Below the pieces are notes generated by a model. The model did no database searches, was not told the DNA's origin, and saw nothing but the letters and a program-made list of their open reading frames with translations. The translations under genes and the position numbers were made by a program. DNA of 64,000 nt. It comes from Parageobacillus sp. KH3-4. Its GTDB lineage: Bacteria; Bacillota; Bacilli; Bacillales; Anoxybacillaceae. The stretch's first letter is position 1; every line of letters starts with the position of its first letter. Below are positions 8,221-15,951 of this stretch, piece after piece. The stretch lies in NCBI RefSeq assembly GCF_022846435.1, contig NZ_AP025627.1, forward strand, positions 1,274,001-1,338,000, written 5' to 3'.

Positions 8221-9417
8221 ATGGGCATCTTACAAAAAGCAGCAAAAATTCTTTTCGTGTCCGTTCATCTTGTTTTGCTGAGCGGCTGTTGGGACCGAAC
8301 GGAAGTAAACGATTTAGCGTTAATCGTAGGGTTAGGAATTGATCAAAAAAAAGATGGGCGAATCATGCTTACAACGGAACTAATCGTCCCGCAAGCAGTC
8401 GGTGGAGGTCAGATGATGGGCGGCGGCGGTGGCGGTGGTGGAGGGGTTCAAACTTTAGCAAGATCGGGAACGGGTGCCACCGTCGCTGATGCGATCTCGA
8501 ACCTGCAAGAAAAGCTTCCCCGCCGTGTCTTCTGGGGGCACACCAAGGTGATCGTGTTCGGGGAGAGAGCGGCAAAAGCAGGGATTCGCCAGCATCTGGA
8601 CTTTCTGAGCCGCAATCCGCAAATTCGCCTTCGTTCCAATGTATTAGTCAGTAAAGGAACTGCGAAAAGTGTGTTCGAACTGCTCCCCCCGATCGAACAA
8701 AGCTCAGCAGAGGTGCTGCGGGAATTGTCAGAATCAAAACTTTTAATGCAGGTAACGATCAAAGACATTCTGCAAATGCTAAGCAGCGATGCCGGTGCGG
8801 CGGCTCTTCCCATGGTGAAGATCTTGCCTCCGGAAAAAGGGAAAAAAGATCGGCAGACCATTGCGTTTATTCAACGTACCGCCATTTTTAAGAAGGATAA
8901 AATGATCGGGGATATTGATGATAAGTTGACTCGGGGCGTACTTTGGCTCAGAAATGAGATCAAACGGGCAAATATCACGGTTACGCTTACAGGAGAAAAG
9001 GGAAATATCACGTCCACAATGTTAAGAGCGCATACGGAATTCATCCCCAAATATGATAAAGGCAAGTGGAAGATGATCGTGAAAGCGACCACGGAAGACG
9101 ATATTATATTAAACGGAACGAAACTGGACTTGTTAAACCCTAAGTATACGAAAATGATCGAAAAAGAATTGGAAAAGGAGGCGAATAAGCGCATTCAAGC
9201 CGCATTGAAAAAAGTGCAAAAAGAGATGAAAGCCGATATTTTTGGATTTGCAGATATTTTCCACCGAAAATATCCAAGAGAATGGAACAGGGTAAAAAAT
9301 CGTTGGGAGCAAATCTTCCCTGACGTTGAAGTGATCGTGAAGACGAAGGCGTACGTCCGCAGACCGGGAGTAAACTCTGCTCCGCAAGGATTGCCAGAAC
9401 AAGAGGTGAAACAATAA
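8221..9417 (+). CDS. Germinant receptor C subunit, Ger(x)C lipoprotein
   Basis: A 398-residue lipoprotein. The signal peptide ends in a lipobox LLSGC with Cys23, followed by the family signature WDRTEVNDLA. It is diacylglyceryl-modified by Lgt and faces the outer side of the spore inner membrane. Later hallmarks are KVIVFGE, DFLSRNPQIR and SELLP-like FELLPPIEQSS. Residues 67-75 are nine consecutive glycines coded by mixed GGN codons, inserted after PQAVGGGQMM. ATG at 8221 follows AAAGGAGATAAACGAGG. The next gene overlaps its stop by one base. Confidence 0.93.
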   Translation: MGILQKAAKILFVSVHLVLLSGCWDRTEVNDLALIVGLGIDQKKDGRIMLTTELIVPQAVGGGQMMGGGGGGGGGVQTLARSGTGATVADAISNLQEKLPRRVFWGHTKVIVFGERAAKAGIRQHLDFLSRNPQIRLRSNVLVSKGTAKSVFELLPPIEQSSAEVLRELSESKLLMQVTIKDILQMLSSDAGAAALPMVKILPPEKGKKDRQTIAFIQRTAIFKKDKMIGDIDDKLTRGVLWLRNEIKRANITVTLTGEKGNITSTMLRAHTEFIPKYDKGKWKMIVKATTEDDIILNGTKLDLLNPKYTKMIEKELEKEANKRIQAALKKVQKEMKADIFGFADIFHRKYPREWNRVKNRWEQIFPDVEVIVKTKAYVRRPGVNSAPQGLPEQEVKQ

Positions 9418-9644
9418 TGAAAGTTGGTTTTATGCTAGGTACTCTTGTTCTGGTTGCGTTTATTTTTCTATACGAGTGGCCGCGAATCCATCAGACACAG
9501 AAAAAAGAAAAAGTGGTTTTTATTGTGCTGCTGAGTTTGGGAACGATTCTTGCGATGGTGTTAATATGGAACCCCGATCTTCCGGGTCCGACGCAGATGA
9601 TTGACTATATTTATGAACCTCTCGGACGAATGCTTGAAAAATAA
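9417..9644 (+). CDS. Small two-helix D subunit of the germinant receptor operon
   Basis: A 75-residue protein with two hydrophobic helices at about residues 4-20 and 33-52 and a short hydrophilic end. Some ger operons of Bacillus encode such two-pass D subunits, which modulate receptor activity rather than being essential. The start ATG shares its first base with the stop of the C-subunit gene, so it is translationally coupled. Assignment rests on size, topology and position; the sequence itself has no motif I recognise. Confidence 0.72.
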   Translation: MKVGFMLGTLVLVAFIFLYEWPRIHQTQKKEKVVFIVLLSLGTILAMVLIWNPDLPGPTQMIDYIYEPLGRMLEK

Positions 9645-9870
9645 AAGGGAAGTTTCCGATTCGATTCTGCCTTATGTATTTTTATCTTGAGGTACAAAAA
9701 CAGTATTATCTGAAACGTTCTCTTTGCCATGGAGAAGATGGATGAAACATAGAAATACAGAACAAGATGGTGGGTGAAGCTGATCGGGGTTCATAAGAGA
9801 GCTGAACACTAAATACATGGATCCATTTCAACAATTGGAGAAAAAGTTCATGTGGTGCGTTTAATATTTT
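9645..9870. other. Intergenic stretch without recognised content
   Basis: Between the ger operon and the terminator at 9871, I see no open frame above about 10 codons with a ribosome-binding site, no strong hairpin and no repeat. Together with the terminator and the 3' side of ypzI it makes a gap of about 330 bases. Confidence 0.6.
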
Positions 9871-9908
9871 AAAAGCTGACTCGATTTGTCACCATTGAGT
9901 CAGCTTTT
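9871..9908. terminator. Bidirectional terminator between ger operon and ypzI
   Basis: A 12-bp perfect stem (9871-9882 with 9897-9908) has T-rich sequence on both sides, so it can end both the + strand ger transcript and the minus-strand ypzI transcript. Confidence 0.85.
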
Positions 9909-9972
9909 TTGATGCTATTCTTCCGAGCCTCTCCAGCTCGTATTGCAGATAAACGCGCCGCTTCCGCTTTTC

Positions 9973-10107
9973 TTAGTGCATGTTTCGTTCTCTTGCTGCG
10001 TTTTGGTCTTCGAGTCTTGCCGCGCCTTTGTGTTCGAGTGATTGATCACGGTCAGATTCAACGCGGTGTGATTGTTTTAACTTTTTTTCTTGACGGTCTC
10101 TGCCCAT
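9973..10107 (-). CDS. ypzI: YpzI family protein, 44 residues
   Basis: Reading the minus strand from ATG 10107 gives a 44-residue hydrophilic protein starting MGRDRQEKKLKQS and continuing RVESDRDQSLEHKG. That is the YpzI family pattern, known from spore-forming Bacillaceae and without established function. An AAAGGAG site lies 6-10 bases upstream of the start. In B. subtilis ypzI also sits between the fni and yphA genes. The + strand open frame across 9909-10193 is its antisense shadow. Confidence 0.8.
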   Translation of the reverse strand: MGRDRQEKKLKQSHRVESDRDQSLEHKGAARLEDQNAARERNMH

Positions 10108-10228
10108 TAGTCCAGCTCCTTTCTCCATTTGTCATTCTTACTATGACTATTTTTTGTTTTACTTATGCACGAATCAATCTTCATAAAAGATGAAATAATG
10201 AACATAGTAGGGAGGTAGAAAAGAAGGT

Positions 10229-10825
10229 ATGGAAGGAATTTATTTTTACTTCTTTTTTTGGATGTTATGGGTAATATCGACCTTTTTTATGCAAAAAACG
10301 CGCCAACGGACAATGCTGGCTGCGGCCGCACTAATAGCGATCATTCTCTCATCTGTTTCGCTGCATATAGGTAGTTTTCACGTAACGCTTTCTTTTTTGT
10401 TTCTTTTTTTCTTATCTTGTTATTTCGTAGCAAAACAAACTTGTTGGAAGCTTCTATATATGGTGATCGCCGCATTGACCATCGCTTTTGCCTATACATC
10501 TTTCCAACTGCTCTCTCTTTTTGACCCGGTCTGGATATGGATGGATCGTACATGGATGCTTGCCATGGTGTTAGTCGTAATATGTCTTTTATTTTATGAG
10601 AATATCCAATCGCGTTTATTATGCCTGATCATCGGAGCTTGTCAAGGTGAAACGCTGTACTCCATTATTTCGAAAAAAGTATCGTTTTCGTATGTCATCG
10701 GTTCTTTTTCTTTTTTGGACACGGTATCTGTTAGTGCGGCTTGTTTGCTTATTTGGGCGCTATTCGAGCAGATCGCAGTGCATGTTAGCGGCAAAAAACA
10801 AATAAAGGGGACAAAACAGTCATGA
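10229..10825 (+). CDS. yphA: YphA family polytopic membrane protein
   Basis: A 198-residue protein with six or seven hydrophobic segments (about 4-20, 30-46, 50-68, 73-95, 108-124, 126-140, 163-184) and a basic C-terminal tail. Position directly before the YIEGIA gene and before der matches B. subtilis yphA. The biochemical role is unknown. Its stop overlaps the start of yphB by 4 bases, so the two are coupled. Start ATG at 10229 follows GGGAGG 14 bases upstream and AGAAGG nearer by. Confidence 0.8.
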   Translation: MEGIYFYFFFWMLWVISTFFMQKTRQRTMLAAAALIAIILSSVSLHIGSFHVTLSFLFLFFLSCYFVAKQTCWKLLYMVIAALTIAFAYTSFQLLSLFDPVWIWMDRTWMLAMVLVVICLLFYENIQSRLLCLIIGACQGETLYSIISKKVSFSYVIGSFSFLDTVSVSAACLLIWALFEQIAVHVSGKKQIKGTKQS

Positions 10826-11694
10826 ATGAGTATACGTTTCCGATTTTATATGGCGTTGTTGTCGGAGTGATGACACGGTTATATTTATTGCGGACAGATT
10901 ATCGTCAATATCCGACATATTTGCATGGAAGAACGATTCACATCGCCCTTAGCGTTATTGCCGCTGGCCTCGGTACGGTCGCCGTTCCAGCCATTATGGA
11001 AAAAGAATTTACAGCTATCACTTTTTTGGCGCTTGCCGCGTCACAGTTTCGCGATGTGCGCAATATGGAACGAAATACACTGAACGAACTTGACCAATAT
11101 GAGCTTGTGCCGCGCGGAAAGACGTATATTGAAGGAATTGCTATTGTTTTTGAAGGAAGAAACTATTTAGTCATTTTCACTTCTTTTTTTTCCACGCTTG
11201 CCTATTTAGTGTGGAATGCTTGGATTGCCATCATTGTTAGCATCATTTGCCTGTTTGTCGCGCGCCGGTTTATGGACGGCAATCGCTTAAAGGATATTGT
11301 CGATGTGGAATATGTGAAGCCGCATTTTGAAGGAGCGGGGTTATACGTTGATAACATTTACATAATGAATATCGGGCTGCAAGCGCGCCGCGAAGAGATT
11401 TTGCAATATGGAATGGGGTTTATTTTAAAGCCTAAAAATTTTAATGCGCGCTTAACAATTGCCAACTTAGGACAGCGTCAGGCGATTTTGTACGACGTAT
11501 CTACTGCGCTTGGAGTATATCGCGACTCAGGAACGCCGGCGCTTGTGCCGATGGCAAAGCGCGATTTAGATGATGGGCGTGTCGGCATTTTTATTTTGCC
11601 GCAAATCAATGACATAGAAAAGGCAAAAAAATTATTGAGAACGTGCCGATATTGGAGAATGCCATTCGTATGCCAAAAAAGCGGAAGTTCATGA
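10822..11694 (+). CDS. yphB: YIEGIA-domain membrane protein YphB (SeaA)
   Basis: A 290-residue protein with the name-giving YIEGIA hexapeptide at residues 102-107. There are about five hydrophobic segments in the first half (about 7-22, 41-58, 64-76, 113-130, 133-149) and a soluble C-terminal half of roughly 130 residues. Related proteins are sporulation-linked in B. subtilis (yphB, renamed seaA). It overlaps yphA by 4 bases and precedes the small protein known as its capping-complex subunit. What the complex does is not established. Confidence 0.85.
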   Translation: MNEYTFPILYGVVVGVMTRLYLLRTDYRQYPTYLHGRTIHIALSVIAAGLGTVAVPAIMEKEFTAITFLALAASQFRDVRNMERNTLNELDQYELVPRGKTYIEGIAIVFEGRNYLVIFTSFFSTLAYLVWNAWIAIIVSIICLFVARRFMDGNRLKDIVDVEYVKPHFEGAGLYVDNIYIMNIGLQARREEILQYGMGFILKPKNFNARLTIANLGQRQAILYDVSTALGVYRDSGTPALVPMAKRDLDDGRVGIFILPQINDIEKAKKLLRTCRYWRMPFVCQKSGSS

Positions 11695-11711
11695 AAAGGG
11701 GAGAATAGCCC

Positions 11712-11897
11712 ATGACGCATGAGAAAGTGATTTTAGCCGTCGTTACAACGAATGAACAAAAAGTGGCGGGAGGGGCGCCGATTTTTACATGTGAAACAAA
11801 AGAAGAAATGGAGCGGATCGCCGCTAATTTAGAGGCGATTCTAGATGGCATCGCCCATGAGCTGACAGAACAATTGTTCATCATTGTCAAGCATTAG
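11712..11897 (+). CDS. Capping complex subunit for YIEGIA
   Basis: A 61-residue soluble protein with ILAVVTTNEQKVAGGAPIF at the N-terminus and a helical second half. This family is encoded next to YIEGIA proteins and is named as their capping-complex partner. A GGGGAGAATAG ribosome-binding region precedes the ATG, 17 bases after yphB. The homologue in B. subtilis is, I believe, ypzH, but I do not assign the symbol. Confidence 0.8.
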   Translation: MTHEKVILAVVTTNEQKVAGGAPIFTCETKEEMERIAANLEAILDGIAHELTEQLFIIVKH

Positions 11898-11921
11898 CTT
11901 ATTGTTGACGAATGACGTTTT

Positions 11922-11966
11922 TGATAAAATAAAACAGCTGTACCCTTCCTTGAAAGGGTGCTTTTT
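11922..11966 (+). promoter_or_regulatory. der leader: extended -10 promoter followed by a terminator-like hairpin
   Basis: TGATAAAAT (11922-11930) looks like an extended -10. Only a few bases downstream is a hairpin with a 6-bp stem (11942-11947 with 11954-11959) and a short T-run, ending 33 bases before the der start. The hairpin can end the yphA-yphB transcript, or form the 5' end of the der mRNA. Confidence 0.5.
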
Positions 11967-11999
11967 CACAGTCGCGATACGTAAAGAAAGGGTGATAGC

Positions 12000-13310
12000 A
12001 TGGCTAATCCAGTCGTGGCAATTGTCGGTCGTCCGAACGTTGGAAAGTCAACGATTTTTAACCGAATTGTCGGCGAACGTATTTCCATTGTTGAGGATGT
12101 TCCGGGAGTAACTCGCGACAGAATTTACAGCAGCGCTGAATGGTTGAACCATAAGTTTTACTTAATTGATACCGGCGGGATCGATATCGGCGATGAGCCG
12201 CTTTTAGTGCAAATTCGTCAACAGGCGGAAATTGCTATTGATGAGGCGGACGTGATCATTTTTATGACGAACGGCCGCGATGGAGTGACAGCGGCCGATG
12301 AGGAAGTGGCAAAGATTTTGCACCGTTCAAACAAGCCTGTCGTGCTTGCAGTGAATAAAATTGACAATCCGGAAATGCGCGATCTCATTTACGATTTTTA
12401 TGCGCTCGGATTTGGTGATCCGTATCCGATTTCCGGCGCGCACGGAACAGGACTCGGCGATTTGTTGGATGCGGTCGTCCGCCATTTTCCAAAACGCGGT
12501 CAGGAAGAATATGAAGAAGATGTGATTAAGTTCTGTTTAATCGGTCGTCCAAACGTTGGCAAATCCTCTCTTGTTAACGCCATTTTAGGGGAAGAACGCG
12601 TCATTGTCAGCGATATTGCCGGAACGACGCGCGATGCCGTCGATACGACGTTTGTGCGGGAAGGACAGGAATATGTTATTATTGACACAGCGGGAATGAG
12701 AAAAAGAGGGAAAATTTACGAAAGTACTGAAAAATATAGCGTGTTGCGCGCGCTGAAAGCGATTGAGCGCTCTGATGTCGTCCTTGTTGTGTTAAACGCG
12801 GAAGAAGGAATTATCGAACAAGACAAAAAAATTGCCGGATATGCCCATGAAGCGGGGCGGGGTGTGATTATTGTCGTAAACAAATGGGATGCGATTGAAA
12901 AAGATGACAAAACATTGATCGAATTTGAGCGGAAAATCCGCAATCATTTTCCGTTTCTTGATTATGCGCCGATGATCTTTGTTTCGGCAAAAACAAAGCA
13001 ACGGTTACATAAGCTGTTGCCGCTTGTTCGCATGGTAAGCGAAAATCATGCAATGCGCGTGCAAACAAACGTGCTGAATGAAGTGATGATGGATGCGGTA
13101 GCAATGAATCCGACGCCAACGCATAATGGCCGGCGCTTAAAAATTTATTATATGACGCAAGTAGCGGTAAAACCGCCGACTTTTGTCGCATTTGTCAACG
13201 ACCCGGAGCTAATGCACTTTTCTTACGAGCGCTTTTTGGAAAATCGCATCCGCGACGCGTTCGGCTTTGAAGGAACACCGATAAAAATCATCGCTAGACC
13301 GAGAAAATGA
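12000..13310 (+). CDS. der: Ribosome assembly GTPase Der (EngA)
   Basis: Essential GTPase for late 50S subunit assembly, in the cytosol. The 436-residue protein has two tandem G domains: GRPNVGKS at residues 10-17 with DTGG and NKID, and GRPNVGKS again near residue 182 with DTAG and NKWD. A C-terminal KH-like domain occupies about residues 350-436. Length and architecture are standard. ATG at 12000 follows GGGTGAT. The order der-gpsA-yphE-yphF-spoIVA is that of B. subtilis. Confidence 0.97.
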   Translation: MANPVVAIVGRPNVGKSTIFNRIVGERISIVEDVPGVTRDRIYSSAEWLNHKFYLIDTGGIDIGDEPLLVQIRQQAEIAIDEADVIIFMTNGRDGVTAADEEVAKILHRSNKPVVLAVNKIDNPEMRDLIYDFYALGFGDPYPISGAHGTGLGDLLDAVVRHFPKRGQEEYEEDVIKFCLIGRPNVGKSSLVNAILGEERVIVSDIAGTTRDAVDTTFVREGQEYVIIDTAGMRKRGKIYESTEKYSVLRALKAIERSDVVLVVLNAEEGIIEQDKKIAGYAHEAGRGVIIVVNKWDAIEKDDKTLIEFERKIRNHFPFLDYAPMIFVSAKTKQRLHKLLPLVRMVSENHAMRVQTNVLNEVMMDAVAMNPTPTHNGRRLKIYYMTQVAVKPPTFVAFVNDPELMHFSYERFLENRIRDAFGFEGTPIKIIARPRK

Positions 13311-13574
13311 TAAAAGCGTAGTAGGACGTCTCCAATTTGCCTAAAGTCCGTTTACGTTCTGAGGATAACGGCGCCATCCTGGCCTACGTGCTGAAAGGCC
13401 TGCGGGGAGGCTCAGGCAAAACAAAGTTTGGTCTTGCGTGAGTTGCTCAGAAAAGTTAACTCAATCCTGTTGCCGCTGCAGGTGGGCCGAAGCGACGCGA
13501 GCTGATGGCGCCCGAAGCTAGACAAAAAAGAACGAGGAGCGACAGGCAATTCATAAATAAGGAAGTGAGAAACG
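13311..13574. other. G+C-rich structured gap between der and gpsA
   Basis: No coding frame with a start is supported. The region is richer in G+C than other gaps here and full of complementary segments: 13411-13422 with 13431-13442 (12 positions, two mismatches), 13484-13487 with 13510-13513 closing a 30-base loop, and 13439-13444 with 13458-13463 as an alternative. Read on the minus strand its right part (13533 downwards) begins TGTCTAGCTTCGGGCG and contains GTCGCTTCGG, resembling an interspersed element that I recall from Bacillus genomes. It may be a dispersed repeat or an RNA. Confidence 0.45.
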
Positions 13575-14612
13575 GTGGAACAAATTACAGTGTTAGGTGC
13601 AGGAAGCTGGGGGACAGCGCTTGCGCTAGTCCTCGCTGATAACAGGCATCAAGTACGGCTTTGGGGGCACCGTGCGGAGCAAATCGAGGAAATCAATACA
13701 AAACGAACGAATGAAAAATATTTGCCTAATGTTCGCTTGCCTGAAAAGATTGTCGGCTATGCCGACCTTTGCCAAGCGCTTGACGGCGTCCGGACGGTGG
13801 TGCTGGCTGTACCGACAAAAGCGATTCGCGAAGTGCTGCGGAAAGTCTGCGCTTGCATTCGCGAACCGATCACCATTGTAGCGGTAAGCAAGGGAATTGA
13901 GCCAGACACGCATAAGCGTGTTTCTGAAGTCATTGAGGAAGAAATGGGAGAGCTTTTGCGCGATGTCGTCGTCCTGTCTGGTCCGAGCCATGCAGAAGAA
14001 GTGAGCTTGCGCCATCCGACGACCGTGACCGTTTCGTCAAAAAACATGGAAGCGGCGGAGCACATTCAAGATTTGTTTATGAACCACCAATACTTTCGCG
14101 TTTATACCAATCCGGATTTAATTGGGGTGGAGCTCGGCGGGGCGTTGAAAAACATCATTGCTTTAGCTGCGGGCATTACCGATGGATTAGGATATGGGGA
14201 TAATGCGAAAGCGGCGCTAATGACAAGAGGGCTCGCTGAAATTGCCCGGTTAGGCTGTGCGCTTGGCGCCAATCCGCTAACGTTCGCGGGATTGACGGGG
14301 GTTGGCGATTTAATTGTCACATGCACAAGCGTTCATTCGCGAAATTGGCGTGCTGGCCACATGTTGGGAAAAGGGAAAAAGCTCGAGGAAGTGCTTGACA
14401 GCATGGGAATGGTTGTAGAAGGGGTAAGAACAACGAAGGCCGCTTATCAGCTTTCCAAAAAGCTTGGAGTAAAAATGCCGATTACGAAAGTGCTTTATGA
14501 AGTGTTATTTGACGGAAAAGATCCAAAGGATGCGGCTGATTCGTTAATGTCGCGCGTAAAAACGCAAGAGATGGACGATTTAGTGAATATTCTTACAGAA
14601 CCGCAGCGGTAA
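13575..14612 (+). CDS. gpsA: NAD(P)-dependent glycerol-3-phosphate dehydrogenase
   Basis: Reduces dihydroxyacetone phosphate to sn-glycerol 3-phosphate for phospholipids. The 345-residue protein has the Rossmann motif [10 protein letters not shown] at residues 7-16 and [13 protein letters not shown] with the catalytic lysine near residue 190. [14 protein letters not shown] follows in the helical C-terminal domain. It starts with GTG at 13575 behind AAGTGAG. Together with plsC it supplies phosphatidic acid. Confidence 0.96.
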   Translation: MEQITVLGAGSWGTALALVLADNRHQVRLWGHRAEQIEEINTKRTNEKYLPNVRLPEKIVGYADLCQALDGVRTVVLAVPTKAIREVLRKVCACIREPITIVAVSKGIEPDTHKRVSEVIEEEMGELLRDVVVLSGPSHAEEVSLRHPTTVTVSSKNMEAAEHIQDLFMNHQYFRVYTNPDLIGVELGGALKNIIALAAGITDGLGYGDNAKAALMTRGLAEIARLGCALGANPLTFAGLTGVGDLIVTCTSVHSRNWRAGHMLGKGKKLEEVLDSMGMVVEGVRTTKAAYQLSKKLGVKMPITKVLYEVLFDGKDPKDAADSLMSRVKTQEMDDLVNILTEPQR

Positions 14613-14715
14613 AAACGAGGAAAATAGGCGTTCGAGGATACAAGGCGTCTGCGCTTCGCATACAATACTACGAACAATTATAGACTTGAGCTTCCGGATC
14701 AAGGGTATTGTTGTT

Positions 14716-14757
14716 AAACTGAAGTAAAGAAAAGCCCCGCTTTACTTCAGTTTTTTT
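14716..14757 (+). terminator. Rho-independent terminator after gpsA
   Basis: A 14-bp perfect stem (14716-14729 with 14740-14753) and a T-run. It lies about 100 bases past the gpsA stop. Confidence 0.88.
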
Positions 14758-14803
14758 GTTCATGCATAAAGTCCGCGTCTACATGAAACAAAATATATTT
14801 ATT

Positions 14804-14812
14804 TGTTATAAT
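14804..14812 (+). promoter_or_regulatory. Extended -10 promoter for yphE
   Basis: TGT followed by a consensus TATAAT, 27 bases before the yphE ATG. No good -35 is visible. Confidence 0.55.
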
Positions 14813-14838
14813 AGTGTCGAAAAAAAGGAGGAAAAGCG

Positions 14839-15042
14839 ATGTCACCGGCGTTGGCGAAAATGTGGATTGCCATTGCGTCCATGGTATTCATGTTTATCTC
14901 GGTATTTTCGATTTATATCAGCCGCTATAAAGCAAAAAACAAGATTATTCGCTTTATTTTTGCATTGATCGCCTATGTTCTTATGATTTTAGCAGGGATT
15001 ATCATTATTTTTGTCGTGTTTAGCGGGCCTACGCCAGAATAG
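14839..15042 (+). CDS. yphE: Small membrane protein YphE, DUF2768 family
   Basis: A 67-residue protein with two hydrophobic helices at about residues 6-28 and 40-62 linked by the basic segment SRYKAKNK. Size, topology and position between gpsA and yphF match the DUF2768 family of spore-formers. Function is unknown. A strong AAAAAGGAGG site precedes the ATG. Confidence 0.8.
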   Translation: MSPALAKMWIAIASMVFMFISVFSIYISRYKAKNKIIRFIFALIAYVLMILAGIIIIFVVFSGPTPE

Positions 15043-15068
15043 TAGACGAGGTTAAAGGATGGATTTCG

Positions 15069-15791
15069 ATGAGATGGATCGTTCGTTGTATGATATCATG
15101 CGTGATTGTATTATCTCTTTCCGGCTGTTTATACCCAAAGGAACGGCTGAAGCAAAATCAAATCCCGTATGAAGACCAAGTCGCTGCGGTGCAATCGGCG
15201 GTGAATCAATACCGCAAAGCAACGGGAGGGCTTTTGCCGATTAAAACGCGCGACATGAAAACTCCTATTTATCAAAAATATCCTATTGATTTTAATAAGT
15301 TAGTGCCGCGCTATATGCAGGAACCACCAGGAAACGCTTATGAAAGCGGCGGAGTTTTCCAATATGTCATCGTCGACGCAGAAAAAAACCCAACTGTGAA
15401 ATTGCTCGACTTGCGTCTGGCCGAACGGATTCGTGATTTAAAGCTGCGCTTGCAAATGTATCGGGATGACCACCGCTATCCGCCGTTTAAGGAAATGATC
15501 GCGCCGGGAGTGTTTACTTTAGATTATAAAAAGCTCGGATATAAAGAACCGCCGCATGTCGTCAGCCCGTTTTCCGGCAACAATTTGCCGCTTGTCATCG
15601 ATGGGAACGGGAAAATTTATATCGATTACCGCATCGACTTATATAACGCGTTAAAAAAAGAGAAACACCATTACCGCCCTGGCGATGACATTCGCGACAT
15701 ATTGGTGAAACATTCGCTATTTGTGCCCGCCTACTCCCTTCCGTATACGATTGACGCCAAAACAAATGAACCGGTTTTTTTAACAAAATGA
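15069..15791 (+). CDS. yphF: Lipoprotein YphF
   Basis: A 240-residue protein with a type II signal peptide: MRWIVR, a hydrophobic core, then LSGC with Cys20 as the lipidation site. The mature part is hydrophilic and has no motif that I can tie to an activity. Position between yphE and spoIVA matches B. subtilis yphF. It is expected on the outer face of the cell membrane. A terminator follows. Confidence 0.82.
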   Translation: MRWIVRCMISCVIVLSLSGCLYPKERLKQNQIPYEDQVAAVQSAVNQYRKATGGLLPIKTRDMKTPIYQKYPIDFNKLVPRYMQEPPGNAYESGGVFQYVIVDAEKNPTVKLLDLRLAERIRDLKLRLQMYRDDHRYPPFKEMIAPGVFTLDYKKLGYKEPPHVVSPFSGNNLPLVIDGNGKIYIDYRIDLYNALKKEKHHYRPGDDIRDILVKHSLFVPAYSLPYTIDAKTNEPVFLTK

Positions 15792-15799
15792 GTCATGAA

Positions 15800-15839
15800 C
15801 CCTTCTCTAGGAAAATACATTCTAGAGAAGGGATTTTTT
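15800..15839 (+). terminator. Rho-independent terminator after yphF
   Basis: An 11-bp perfect stem (15800-15810 with 15822-15832) followed by a T-run. Confidence 0.9.
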
Positions 15840-15862
15840 ATACATTTTTAGTCATAAACAAA

Positions 15863-15893
15863 TAGGACAACATCATATTCATATAGTGTCCTA
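15863..15893 (+). promoter_or_regulatory. spoIVA promoter region with possible SpoIIID site
   Basis: CATATAGT (15880-15887) differs in one base from the sigma-E -10 consensus CATACAnT. TAGGACAACA (15863-15872) fits the SpoIIID site WWRRACARnY at 9 of 10 positions. A 7-bp inverted repeat (15863-15869 with 15887-15893) brackets both. In B. subtilis spoIVA is sigma-E dependent and affected by SpoIIID; the -35 here is not clear. Confidence 0.38.
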
Positions 15894-15951
15894 CGATACT
15901 AGCGAATTCGGTTGTTAACTATAACGGCCCAAAAGACTGGAGGGGAGTCAT

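Noticed and set aside
9867-9972. A Lys/Ala-rich minus-strand frame running on after ypzI in a shifted frame, as if ypzI were frameshifted
   Set aside because: It has no start codon, runs into the terminator, and ypzI already has the normal length of its family.
9909-10193. A 94-codon + strand frame with hydrophobic, basic product
   Set aside because: It is antisense to the minus-strand ypzI gene, which has a good ribosome-binding site and a family-like sequence.
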